A stretch of DNA of 64,000 bases, taken from Mycobacterium sp. DL. Its GTDB lineage: Bacteria; Actinomycetota; Actinomycetes; Mycobacteriales; Mycobacteriaceae. Made by a program: the position numbers and the translations under genes. Shown in pieces: positions 28,623-38,772 of the stretch. Numbering within the stretch: position 1 is the first letter of the stretch; every line of letters starts with the position of its first letter. The stretch spans positions 2,914,001 to 2,978,000 of the forward strand of contig NZ_CP155796.1 of NCBI RefSeq assembly GCF_039729195.1, read 5' to 3'. The notes under the pieces are model-generated. The model had not been told where the DNA came from and made no database searches. It saw nothing but the letters and a program-made list of their open reading frames with translations.

Positions 28623-29131
28623 TCCGTCGCCCGCTGCCGCTGTGGCAGCGCAACATGATCGGGGCCATCGTGGCCGCCGCGGCACTGACCGTCTACACCG
28701 TCACCGACCTGTGGCCGCCGTGGGCACACTATCGCGACACGATCCGTCCCGAACATGTGGTGGCCGCAGGGCAGGCGCACACCATCGACGGGCAGACCTG
28801 GTCGATCGGCGAGGTGAGGCATTTCGGTCAGAGCCCGGCGCCCTACGCACAACCTCTGCCGGAGGGCACCGTGCTGACCGTGGTGACGGTGGAACGTCCG
28901 GGGGTGACGCCCCCCGGCCAGGCCTGCGACGGCGTGCTCACCGACGGCGAACATCGTTGGCGCGGACAGACACTCAGCACCTACTCGATACCGATGGCGC
29001 CGGACGCATGGTTCAACTGCACGAAGCCCGGGCCGCTGCAGTGGGCTTTCCTGCACCCCACCGACACCGTGCCGACCGCCGTCGACGTCACGGCGCCGGA
29101 CGGGGTGATTCTGGTGCGGCTGCAACTGTAG
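28619..29131 (+). CDS. Single-pass membrane protein of unknown function (module gene 3)
   Basis: A 170-residue protein with a basic start (VIRRPLPLWQR), one membrane helix (about 12-30), then an exported domain. It contains two cysteines about 37 residues apart (QACDGVL and WFNCTK) that could form a disulfide. The N-terminal segment IDGQTWSIGEVRHFG and the C-terminal VDVTAPDGVILVRLQL suggest a beta fold. GTG start is coupled to module gene 2. The last 44 nt overlap the 3' end of the polytopic membrane gene on the other strand. Confidence 0.6.
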   Translation: MIRRPLPLWQRNMIGAIVAAAALTVYTVTDLWPPWAHYRDTIRPEHVVAAGQAHTIDGQTWSIGEVRHFGQSPAPYAQPLPEGTVLTVVTVERPGVTPPGQACDGVLTDGEHRWRGQTLSTYSIPMAPDAWFNCTKPGPLQWAFLHPTDTVPTAVDVTAPDGVILVRLQL

Positions 29132-30337
29132 GGGCGCGTTGCACGCAGTAGGCGAGCATCGTGGCGATCAGGCAGATCCGCAGCGGCTCGATGATGAGCT
29201 GCGAGATCAGCGCCAGCGTGTTGATGGCACCGTTCCAGAACAGGAACGGATGTGGACCGATCAGCGAGGCCATGCCGCGGTACAGGTATCCCGACCCCAA
29301 TTGCGGGCGGTAGAAACTGCCCGACATGTCCAGCCACGCCAGGGCGAGATAGGCCAGCACATACAGCGACAGCGCCAGCAGGCCGGCGTGCAGCAGGAGC
29401 TTCGCGGAATCGGCGATCGGCTTGAACTTCCCCAACTGTGTTTCCGTGTAGTCGCCGACCTCCGTGCGCAGCTTGCCCGGGACGCGCTGCCATCGCGTCT
29501 GCACGCGCTTGCCCGCCACGTCACGGACCGTCGACCGCCAGTCCGCCGTCGCAGAGACGCCGTACACGATGCCCGCCACGGCCAGCCAGATCAGCGGGAC
29601 CGCGGCGCCACCCAGCACCGTGCGCAGCGCCCACATCGAGGCATCCCACACAGTTTCGAACAGCTGAAAATGGGAGAACGCCGCTTCCCTGGTGTTGTTG
29701 AACCACACCACGATCCGACGCTGCGCAAGCCAGCCCGCGGGGTTCAGCAGAATCGTCAGACCCTGGTTCACCGACAACGTCAACACCAGGAACACCCACA
29801 GCGCATCGACGTAGATCCGCACCCCGATGAACCAGTCCGGCAGCTTGTCCTTGAACCACGTCAACAGGTAGCGCGACATCAGGGCCGCGGCGATCACCAG
29901 CCAGGTGGCGGTGCTGACCGGAAGCGATTCGGGATGAATCTCGGTCAATCCCGGCGTCATCATGGCCTCGCCGATGCGGTAGTCCAGCCTGCGGGCCTCG
30001 AAGGCCAGCCAGTCCTCGCGAAACATCTGCCATGCCAGGTAGATCGCGAAGAACGGCACGATGATCGTTGCGAACACATCGATCTGGCGCGATGACCGGC
30101 GCGGTTGTGCCGCCAGCACCGGGATACCGGATCGCAGCACCAGGAACATCGCGACGTAGGAACCCAGTCGCGCCATACCGGCGAGCGGCATGATCAGCGA
30201 CGCCCAGAGCTTGTTGTCGTGCCCTGCCCAGGCCGCCAGCTCGATCACACCGTGGCGCCCGAGGAACCCGAGCAGGTAGCAGGCAGCGAGTTGCGGCCAA
30301 TAGCGCAGACACAGCACAACCGGCTGCACGAGATAGG

Positions 30338-30341
<4 letters not shown>
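29088..30341 (-). CDS. Polytopic membrane protein of unknown function
   Basis: A 417-residue protein with roughly eight membrane segments, spread from residue 5 to about 400. Between them lies a charged region (about 265-305, RSTVRDVAGKRVQTRWQR...) predicted to be cytoplasmic. Conserved-looking polar motifs are WFNNTREAAFSHFQLFETVWD and YRPQLGSGYLYRGMASLIGPHPFLFWN. I do not recognise the family. It converges on the three single-pass proteins with a 44-nt overlap. It lies downstream of the ABC-F gene with a 4-nt overlap, so it is co-transcribed with that gene. A membrane partner of the three small proteins is plausible but unproven. Confidence 0.65.
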
Positions 30342-32101
<1,760 letters not shown>

Positions 32102-32190
32102 CAGGCGCCGATGATAGGCGGGGCCTGTGCCATGATGACGTCGCAGGCGGCGGGATACCGAAGAGGCAAGTCTGGCGATAGGGGAGCACG

Positions 32191-35160
32191 GTGGTGGACC
32201 TCTCGGCGATCACCCGGCCCGTGGGGCGACTGGTCGCCACCGCGCAGAACGGCCTGGAAGTGCTTCGTTACGGCGGTTTGGAGACAGGCGCCGTACCCTC
32301 GCCGTTCCAGATCATCGACAGCGTCCCGATGTACCGCCTGCGGCGCTACTTCCCACCCGACAGCCGTCCCGGCGCCAAGCCCGCGGGTCCTCCCGTTCTG
32401 ATGGTGCACCCCATGATGATGTCGGCTGACATGTGGGACGTCACCCGGGACGAGGGTGCGGTCGGGATCCTGCACCGGGCCGGCATCGATCCGTGGGTCA
32501 TCGACTTCGGCTCACCCGACCAGGTCGAGGGCGGGATGCAGCGCAACCTGTCCGACCACATCGTCGCGTTGAGTGAGGCCATCGACACGGTCAAGACGGT
32601 GACCGGTCGTGACGTCCACGTCGCGGGGTACTCGCAGGGCGGCATGTTCGCCTACCAGACAGCCGCCTACCGCCGGTCCAAGGATCTGGCGAGCATCGTC
32701 GCGTTCGGCTCGCCCGTCGACACCCTCGCGGCGCTGCCGATGAACCTGCCCGCAAGCCTGGCTCCCGCTGCCGCCGACTTCATGGCCGATCACGTGTTCA
32801 GCCGGATCGACATCCCGGGCTGGCTGGCTCGGACCGGATTCCAGCTGCTCGACCCGATCAAGACCGCGCAGTCGCGGCTGGACTTCATCCGTCAGCTGCA
32901 CGACCGGGAAGCGCTGCTGCCACGCGAGCAGCAGCGTCGCTTTCTGACCTCGGACGGTTACATCGCGTGGTCGGGCCCGGCCATCGCCGAACTGCTCAAG
33001 CAGTTCATCGCACACAACCGGATGATGACCGGTGGGTTTGCCATCCATGGCGACCTGGTGACGCTGTCCGACATCGACTGCCCCGTGCTCGCCGTCGTCG
33101 GCGAGGTCGACGACATCGGCCAGCCGGCGTCGGTGCGCGGCATCAAGCGGGCGGCGCCCCAAGCCGATGTGTACGAATTCCTCATTCGCGCAGGCCATTT
33201 CGGCCTCGTTGTCGGAGGCAAGGCGGCCACCCAGACATGGCCCACCGTCGCCGCGTGGGTGCGTTGGCTCGACAGCGGCGGTGAGATGCCGGACGGCGTG
33301 ACCCCGATGGCGCTGCAGCCCGCGGCGACCACCGAGAGCGGCGTCTCGCTGACCTCGCGGCTGGCGCACAGCACTGCGGCCGCCACCGAGATGGCGTTCA
33401 GCCTGGCGCGATCGGCCGCCGGAGCGGTGGTCGCCGCAAACAAGTCGGCACGCTCCCTCGCGGTCGAGACCGCGCGCACGCTGCCGAGGCTCGCCCGCCT
33501 GGGTCAGGTCAACGACCACACCAGGATCTCGCTGGGCCGGATCATGTCCGAGCAGGCGCGGGACGCACCGCACGGGGAGGCGCTGCTCTTCGACGGTCGG
33601 GTACACACCTACGAGGCGGTCGACCGGCGCATCAACAATGTGGTGCGCGGCCTCATCGGTGTCGGTGTCCGGCAGGGCGCCCGCGTCGGTGTGTTGATGG
33701 AGACCCGTCCCAGCGCCCTGGTCGCCATCGCGGCACTGTCCAGACTCGGCGCCGTCGCCGTGCTGATGCCGCCCGACGCGGACCTGGCAGAGGCGGTACG
33801 ACTCGGGGCGGTGTCGGAGATCATCGCCGATCCGAGCAATCTGGATGCGGCTGGTGCGCTGGACATGCGCGTCCTGGTCCTCGGTGGCGGCGAAGCCCGC
33901 GATCTGCACCCGGCCCAGAACGCCGAGGTCATCGACATGGAGAAGATCGACCCCGACCTCGTCGACCTTCCCGGCTGGTATCGGCCCAACCCCGGGTTGG
34001 CACGCGATCTGGCCTTCATCGCGTTCAGCACGATCAGCGGGGAACTCATCGCCCGCCAGATCACCAACTACCGGTGGGCGCTGTCGGCGTTCGGCACGGC
34101 GTCAGCCGCCAACCTCGGCCGCAACGACACGGTCTACTGCCTCACCCCGCTGCATCATCAGTCGGGGCTGCTGGTCAGTCTCGGCGGAGCGGTTGTCGGC
34201 GGTGCACGCGTCGCGCTGTCGAGGGGCCCGCGCCCGGACCGCTTCCTGCAGGAGATCCGTCAGTACGGCGTCACCGTGGTGTCCTACACCTGGTCGATGC
34301 TGCGGGAGGTCATCGACGATCCCGCGTTCTCGTTGACGGGCACCCATTCGGTCCGGTTGTTCATCGGCTCCGGCATGCCCGTAGGCCTGTGGAAGCGGGT
34401 TGTCGAGTTGTTCGGACCCGCGCATGTGGTCGAGTTCTTCGCGACGACGGACGGGCAGGCCGTGCTGGCCAATGTCTCCGGCGCCAAGATCGGCAGCAAG
34501 GGCAGGCCGTTGCCCGGCGGTGGTGAGGTCGCACTCGCCGCCTACGACCCGGAGGACAACCTGATCCTCGAGGACGACCGGGGGTTCGTGCGCCTCGCCG
34601 AGACCAACGAGGTCGGTGTGCTGCTGGCGCATCCCCGGGGTCCGGTCGACCCGCTGGCCTCGGTCAAACGGGGCGTCTTCGCCCCGGCCGACACCTGGGT
34701 GTCCACCGAGTACCTGTTTCGCCGCGACGATGACGGCGACTACTGGCTGGTCGACAACCGCGACGGCGTGATCCACACAGCGCGCGGACCGGTCTTCGCC
34801 GCAACGGTGAACGACGCGGTCGGACGGCTCGGGTCTGTGGACATGGCCGTCACCTACCCCGTGGAGTCCGGTGGCGAGGCGGTGGCGGTGACGGCACTGG
34901 CGTTGCGGCCCGGTGGCAGCGTTCCCTCCGCTGACCTGTCCGAGGCGCTCGCCGACCTGGCGGTGGGGAATGCACCTGACATCGTCCACGTCGTGGCCGA
35001 GATGACGCTCACCGCGACCTACCGCCCGCTGGCCGGCCCGTTGCAGCAGCAGGGCATTCCGAAGCCGTCGCGTAACGCCTGGTATCGCGACCCCGATACC
35101 CATCGGTACAAGCGGTTGACAGCTGCCGTGCGCAGCGAGATCGTCGGCAGTCAGCAGTGA
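32191..35160 (+). CDS. Fusion of PhaC-like alpha/beta-hydrolase and acyl-CoA-synthetase-like domain, Rv1683-like
   Basis: A 989-residue two-domain protein. The N-terminal part (about 1-365) resembles polyhydroxyalkanoate synthase/lipase folds, with the nucleophile elbow AGYSQGG (Ser148 instead of the PHA-synthase Cys). The C-terminal part (about 440-989) follows the adenylate-forming (ANL) fold. It lacks the TSGTTG P-loop: the equivalent site reads FSTISGELIARQ (about 612). The canonical C-terminal catalytic Lys motif is also not evident. Rv1683 of M. tuberculosis has been annotated as a bifunctional acyl-CoA synthetase/lipase tied to triacylglycerol metabolism. Here I would trust only the hydrolase activity. 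GTG start. Confidence 0.8.
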   Translation: MVDLSAITRPVGRLVATAQNGLEVLRYGGLETGAVPSPFQIIDSVPMYRLRRYFPPDSRPGAKPAGPPVLMVHPMMMSADMWDVTRDEGAVGILHRAGIDPWVIDFGSPDQVEGGMQRNLSDHIVALSEAIDTVKTVTGRDVHVAGYSQGGMFAYQTAAYRRSKDLASIVAFGSPVDTLAALPMNLPASLAPAAADFMADHVFSRIDIPGWLARTGFQLLDPIKTAQSRLDFIRQLHDREALLPREQQRRFLTSDGYIAWSGPAIAELLKQFIAHNRMMTGGFAIHGDLVTLSDIDCPVLAVVGEVDDIGQPASVRGIKRAAPQADVYEFLIRAGHFGLVVGGKAATQTWPTVAAWVRWLDSGGEMPDGVTPMALQPAATTESGVSLTSRLAHSTAAATEMAFSLARSAAGAVVAANKSARSLAVETARTLPRLARLGQVNDHTRISLGRIMSEQARDAPHGEALLFDGRVHTYEAVDRRINNVVRGLIGVGVRQGARVGVLMETRPSALVAIAALSRLGAVAVLMPPDADLAEAVRLGAVSEIIADPSNLDAAGALDMRVLVLGGGEARDLHPAQNAEVIDMEKIDPDLVDLPGWYRPNPGLARDLAFIAFSTISGELIARQITNYRWALSAFGTASAANLGRNDTVYCLTPLHHQSGLLVSLGGAVVGGARVALSRGPRPDRFLQEIRQYGVTVVSYTWSMLREVIDDPAFSLTGTHSVRLFIGSGMPVGLWKRVVELFGPAHVVEFFATTDGQAVLANVSGAKIGSKGRPLPGGGEVALAAYDPEDNLILEDDRGFVRLAETNEVGVLLAHPRGPVDPLASVKRGVFAPADTWVSTEYLFRRDDDGDYWLVDNRDGVIHTARGPVFAATVNDAVGRLGSVDMAVTYPVESGGEAVAVTALALRPGGSVPSADLSEALADLAVGNAPDIVHVVAEMTLTATYRPLAGPLQQQGIPKPSRNAWYRDPDTHRYKRLTAAVRSEIVGSQQ

Positions 35161-35219
35161 TGCCCGGCGGGGGCCGCGCTGTTAGGCTCGCGCTGAATCG
35201 CCGTCCACGAGGAGTACTC

Positions 35220-35726
35220 ATGTCATCACGAATCTGGCGCCGCTCCGCAGCCGCCACGTTGGCCGGCGCAGCAGTGGTCACCGGCCTGGTGGCGGTCGCC
35301 GCGCCGACCGCATCGGCGCAGCCGGCCGAGCCGACGACAGAGAACCGGGCTCCGGTGTCGCCTGACCAGATCCTGATGATGATCTCGCAGGAGTACCAGA
35401 CCGGATCCGGGGGTGGTCAGGTGTCCAAGCTGATCGACCAGGTGATCACGCTGCGCTCGCGGGGGATCCGGCCGTCGGTCGCCAGCACCCGAGCGTTGGC
35501 AGCGGGCCTCGAGGCGCGGCCGAATCAAGGGCCACTGATCGAGGCTCTCCAGGCGACGCTGGTCGATCAGCGCACGCAGTTCTCGCGGCAGGGTGTCCAG
35601 GCGGCCGCGCCGGGCGCTCCGGCTCCGGCCACCCCGGGTAGTCCGCATTCGACGATGGGACCGAACTGGGGCCCGGGCAACCCGATGCAACAGGACACCC
35701 CGATTTTCCAGATGCCCGGCCGCTGA
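35220..35726 (+). CDS. Secreted hypothetical protein
   Basis: A 168-residue exported protein. The signal peptide (about 1-35) has RIWRR, a hydrophobic core TLAGAAVVTGLVAVAAP and an ASA-Q cleavage site. The mature part has a helical segment (SPDQILMMISQEYQTGSGGGQVSKLIDQVITLRSRGIRPS, about 48-87). A Pro/Gly/Ala-rich C-terminus follows. It has no cysteine or catalytic motif. ATG 35220 has GAGGAG 7 nt upstream. It follows the fusion gene by 59 nt and precedes the Trm112-like gene by 5 nt. Confidence 0.7.
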   Translation: MSSRIWRRSAAATLAGAAVVTGLVAVAAPTASAQPAEPTTENRAPVSPDQILMMISQEYQTGSGGGQVSKLIDQVITLRSRGIRPSVASTRALAAGLEARPNQGPLIEALQATLVDQRTQFSRQGVQAAAPGAPAPATPGSPHSTMGPNWGPGNPMQQDTPIFQMPGR

Positions 35727-35731
35727 GCACG

Positions 35732-35935
35732 ATGGCATTGGACGGCACGCTGCTCGCCATCCTGGTCTGTCCCGAGGATCGGGGTCCGCTGCTCCTCGTT
35801 GACGGTCATCTCTACAACCCGCGCCTGCGCCGCAAGTACCGTATCGACGACGGCATCCCGGTCCTGCTCATCGACGAGGCGGTTTCGGTCGATGACGACG
35901 AACATGAGCGGCTGTTGGCCGCGAGTCAGTCCTAG
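35732..35935 (+). CDS. Trm112/UPF0434-like small protein with lost zinc site, Rv1684-like
   Basis: A 67-residue protein with the family skeleton: LLAILVCPEDRGPLLLV, then YNPRLRRKYRIDDGIPVLLIDEA. Typical members have a CPxCxxxL zinc knuckle plus two more cysteines. Here only one Cys remains, so zinc binding is unlikely. Trm112-like proteins act as small partners or activators of methyltransferases, and a partner here is unknown. It starts 5 nt after the secreted-protein gene. Its stop overlaps the convergent TetR gene end by 4 nt. Confidence 0.8.
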   Translation: MALDGTLLAILVCPEDRGPLLLVDGHLYNPRLRRKYRIDDGIPVLLIDEAVSVDDDEHERLLAASQS

Positions 35936-36549
35936 GCCAGGTGCGGTAGGTCGCCTGTCAGGTAACGCTGCAGATTGGGCGCCACCGTGTCGACGATCTG
36001 CTCTACCGGCAGCGAGTGGAACGGCTCGAGCTCGAGGATGTAGCGGGCCATCACGACGCCGATCAACTGTGACGCCACGTACTGCACCCGGATCCGTCCG
36101 CTCCCTGGGGGATCATCGACGCGACTCCCGACCTCGGCGACGATCACATCCTGCAGGAACGACCGGAACAGCGACACCTCGGTGCCGCCGGCCAGGATCG
36201 ACCGAAGCGTGGCGATGAATCCCTTTCCCGCCTCGGAATCCCACAGCGGCAACAGCAGCGACGGCAGCACGCGGCCGATCTGGTCGACCGGGACCTCGCG
36301 CAGCGGGCCGATGATCGCCATGGGGTCGACGGGGATGTGAATCGCCGCCGCGAACAACTGGGTCTTGGTTCCGAAGTAGTGGTGCACCAGGGCGGGGTCG
36401 ACACCCGCGTCGGCGGCGATCGACCGGATCGAGGTGTTGCCGATTCCGTTGCGCGCGAACAGTTCCCGGGCGCTCGCCAGGATTCGGTCCCGGGTGTCCG
36501 ACGGTCCGGGAGGCCGCCCGGGGCGCTTGCGGTCCGGCTTGGTCGTCAC
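35932..36549 (-). CDS. TetR-family transcriptional regulator of the adjacent ABC exporter, Rv1685c-like
   Basis: A 205-residue repressor. An Arg/Pro-rich N-terminus (KRPGRPPG) precedes the helix-turn-helix (about 18-65: RDRILASARELFARNGIGNTSIRSIAADAGVDPALVHHYFGTKTQLF). The C-terminal ligand domain contains a TetR_C-type helix set. GTG start at 36549, 6 nt after the permease stop, makes it the third gene of the ATPase-permease-regulator operon. It probably binds the tandem TCATC-N4-GATGA palindromes at the operon start (38055-38084). The ligand is probably a substrate of the exporter, but unknown. Confidence 0.87.
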   Translation of the reverse strand: MTTKPDRKRPGRPPGPSDTRDRILASARELFARNGIGNTSIRSIAADAGVDPALVHHYFGTKTQLFAAAIHIPVDPMAIIGPLREVPVDQIGRVLPSLLLPLWDSEAGKGFIATLRSILAGGTEVSLFRSFLQDVIVAEVGSRVDDPPGSGRIRVQYVASQLIGVVMARYILELEPFHSLPVEQIVDTVAPNLQRYLTGDLPHLA

Positions 36550-36554
36550 TGTGT

Positions 36555-37382
36555 CTAGGGTGTCCTTCGCCTCAGGGTCGCCGCGGCCAGGCCGAGCGCC
36601 AGCACGGCGAACCCGATGACCACCACGATGTCGCGCACTGCGGTCGGCGTCAGCTCGGGGTGTGCCGCCACCTCTTGCAGCGCTTCGAGAGCGTAGCTGG
36701 CAGGCAGTGCGTTGCTGATCCACTGCAGCCAGTCGGGGAGCAGCGCGCGGGGAACGATGATGCCGCACAGCAGCAACTGGGGTGCGATGACCAGCGGCAT
36801 GAACTGCACCGCCTGGAACTCGGTGCGCGCGAATGCACTGCACAACAGGCCGAGTCCGACACCGAGGACGGCGTTGACGATCGCGATGAGGAACACCCAC
36901 ACCGGACTGCCCGCGGTGTCGAGCCCGAGAAACCAGAACGCCACCACACACGCGAGAGTGGCCTGCGCGGCGGCGGCGATCGAGAAGGCGGTGCCGTAGG
37001 CGGCCAGCAGGTCGAACCGACGCAGTGGCGTCGTCAGAATTCGCTCGAGGGTTCCGGAGACTCGTTCGCGTTGCATGGTGATCGACGTGATCAGGAACAT
37101 CACGATCAACGGAAAGACACCGAGCATGATCAGGCAGGCGTTGTTGAACGGCGACGGAGCCCCGGGGCGTTGCGGCACATCGACAAACATGAAGTACATC
37201 AACGTGATGATCAGACTGGGAACCACCAGGATCATCGCGACACTTCGGTGATCGCCGGCGAGCTGGCGCAGAATCCGGGTGGTCGTGGCCAGGTAGCCCC
37301 GGGGGCTGAGAGGGCTCAGGCCGTTCTTGCTTCGGTGTCTCGCCGGATGATGGACAGAAACGCCTTCTCCAATGACTGACAT
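36555..37382 (-). CDS. ABC-2 type exporter permease, Rv1686c-like
   Basis: A 275-residue membrane protein with six helices of the ABC2_membrane/DrrB type. The first (about 48-67, MILVVPSLIITLMYFMFV) and a GTLERILTTPLRRFDLLAAYG coupling segment (about 128-150) are characteristic. Drug or lipid export is the usual role. The only clear start, ATG 37382, gives a 67-nt overlap with the ATPase gene. This is unusually long but there is no better codon nearby. Acts with the ATPase at 37316-38077. Confidence 0.85.
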   Translation of the reverse strand: MSVIGEGVSVHHPARHRSKNGLSPLSPRGYLATTTRILRQLAGDHRSVAMILVVPSLIITLMYFMFVDVPQRPGAPSPFNNACLIMLGVFPLIVMFLITSITMQRERVSGTLERILTTPLRRFDLLAAYGTAFSIAAAAQATLACVVAFWFLGLDTAGSPVWVFLIAIVNAVLGVGLGLLCSAFARTEFQAVQFMPLVIAPQLLLCGIIVPRALLPDWLQWISNALPASYALEALQEVAAHPELTPTAVRDIVVVIGFAVLALGLAAATLRRRTP

Positions 37383-38077
37383 CCGGTGTCCTCTCTCAGT
37401 CGGGACGGTGTGCTGTGGGCGAGGATCTGTCCGTCGCGCATGAGCAGCAGGTCTGCGCAGTGTTCCGCTTCATCCATCACGTGGCTGGACACCAGCAGGG
37501 TGGTGCCGTTGCGGGCCAGCCGATCGAACCGGTCCCACAGGTCGGCGCGCAGCACGGGATCGAGTCCGACGGTGGGTTCATCGAGAACCAGCAGTTCGGG
37601 GTGGGCGACCAGAGCGCATGCCAGCGAAACCCTGGTGCGCTGTCCACCGGACAAGTTGTCGGCCAGGGCCGTGTGATGGTCTTCGAGTCCGACGGCGGCG
37701 ATCGCGTCGTCGACATCCTCTTTGTCGCCGCCGACCAGCGCGGCAAAGTAACGCACGTTGTCGACGACCCTCAAGTCCGGGTAGATGGTGGGCTGCTGGG
37801 TCACGTAACCCACGCGGGACCGCAGCGCCGACGATCCGGCGGGCCGGCCCAGCACCGTCACCGATCCGCGGCTCACGATCTGGGTGCCGACGATGCTTCG
37901 CATCAGCGTGGTCTTGCCGCAACCCGACGGACCGAGCAGTCCGGTGATGACACCACGCGGAACCTGCACGGTGATGTCATCAAGGGCGAGACGGCCGCCG
38001 CGCATTACCCGTAGATCCCTGATGTCGATGGCCGAAGGCGCCGTCGGCGATAATTCATCGGGCGATGAAGTCATCAT
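37316..38077 (-). CDS. ABC exporter ATP-binding protein, Rv1687c-like
   Basis: A 253-residue ATPase with Walker A GPSGCGKTT (49-57), Q-loop VTQQP, signature LSGGQRTRVSLA, Walker B LLVLDEPTVGLDP and switch His in SSHVMDEAEH. This is the DrrA-like pattern of daunorubicin/lipid exporters. A promoter with TTGACA lies only 30 nt upstream. The predicted transcription start falls at the ATG, so the mRNA is likely leaderless. The first eight codons lie within the operator palindromes. First gene of the operon with permease and TetR regulator. Confidence 0.88.
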   Translation of the reverse strand: MMTSSPDELSPTAPSAIDIRDLRVMRGGRLALDDITVQVPRGVITGLLGPSGCGKTTLMRSIVGTQIVSRGSVTVLGRPAGSSALRSRVGYVTQQPTIYPDLRVVDNVRYFAALVGGDKEDVDDAIAAVGLEDHHTALADNLSGGQRTRVSLACALVAHPELLVLDEPTVGLDPVLRADLWDRFDRLARNGTTLLVSSHVMDEAEHCADLLLMRDGQILAHSTPSRLREDTGCQSLEKAFLSIIRRDTEARTA

Positions 38078-38084
38078 GCGATGA
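38055..38084. promoter_or_regulatory. Tandem TetR-type operator palindromes
   Basis: Two copies of TCATC-N4-GATGA, at 38055-38068 (spacer GGGC) and 38071-38084 (spacer ATGC), are spaced 16 bp centre to centre. They cover the -10 edge, the predicted transcription start and the first codons of the ATPase gene. The TetR regulator encoded at the end of the operon is the likely ligand. Confidence 0.65.
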
Positions 38085-38112
38085 ATATGCTCCTGCTCGC
38101 AGGAGCTGTCAA
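38084..38112 (-). promoter_or_regulatory. Promoter of the ABC exporter operon with palindromic spacer
   Basis: On the minus strand TTGACA (38112-38107) is a perfect -35 and CATATT (38089-38084) is a fair -10 at 17 nt. The DNA directly after the -35, GCTCCTGC-GA-GCAGGAGC (38106-38089), is a perfect 8-2-8 palindrome. It may be a further regulator site. Transcription would start near 38077, at the ATG. Confidence 0.6.
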
Positions 38113-38135
38113 TACCCGGCCTTACGATGTGGCCG

Positions 38136-38753
38136 ATGCTCCGAGAAGCCGAGCGGCTGGCGACCGACCCGCTGGCCTGCGCTCAGTTGCTGCTGGGTTC
38201 CGTGCTGACAGGTCGCGAAGTCAGTGCGCTGATCGTCGAGGTGGAGGCTTACGGCGGGCCCGCCGACGGGCCGTGGCCCGACACCGCATCCCATTCCTTC
38301 CGCGGCCCGGGTTCGCGGAACTCGGTGATGTTCGGGCCGGCCGGGCTGCTCTACACCTACCGCAGCCACGGTATTCACGTCTGCGCGAACGTCGTGTGCG
38401 CGACAGACGGGGTGGCCGGCGCGGTGCTGCTCCGGGCTGCGGTGATCGAGGGCGGTTCCGAGAGGGCCCGCGCCCGGCGAGGTGAGCTGGTCAGACAGCA
38501 GGCGTTGGCGCGCGGGCCCGGAAATCTCTGCTCGGCGCTGGGGATCACCATGAGCGATAACGGAATCGATCTCTTCGCCCCGGACTCTCCGGTGCGGCTT
38601 GCCCTGGGAGCCGGCCAGGTCGGCGTGACCGGACCGAGAGTGGGTGTCAGCAAGGCCGCCGATCGTCCCTGGCGGATGTGGCTGCCCGGCCACCCCGAGG
38701 TGTCGTCCTACCGACGGAGCCCGCGGGCACCGGCTCCCGGCGACAGCGACTAG
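38136..38753 (+). CDS. mpg: 3-methyladenine DNA glycosylase (AAG/MPG family)
   Basis: A 205-residue base-excision-repair enzyme removing alkylated purines. The family core is clear: [28 protein letters not shown] holds the catalytic Glu and general-base region. Then comes [27 protein letters not shown], and [11 protein letters not shown] is near 131-141. Start at ATG 38136 (MLREAERL) or, less likely, 38127. It is divergent from the ABC operon, and their regulatory regions overlap within about 60 nt. It corresponds to Rv1688 and precedes tyrS by 19 nt. Confidence 0.9.
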   Translation: MLREAERLATDPLACAQLLLGSVLTGREVSALIVEVEAYGGPADGPWPDTASHSFRGPGSRNSVMFGPAGLLYTYRSHGIHVCANVVCATDGVAGAVLLRAAVIEGGSERARARRGELVRQQALARGPGNLCSALGITMSDNGIDLFAPDSPVRLALGAGQVGVTGPRVGVSKAADRPWRMWLPGHPEVSSYRRSPRAPAPGDSD

Positions 38754-38772
38754 TACGGAAAGATCAGAACCT

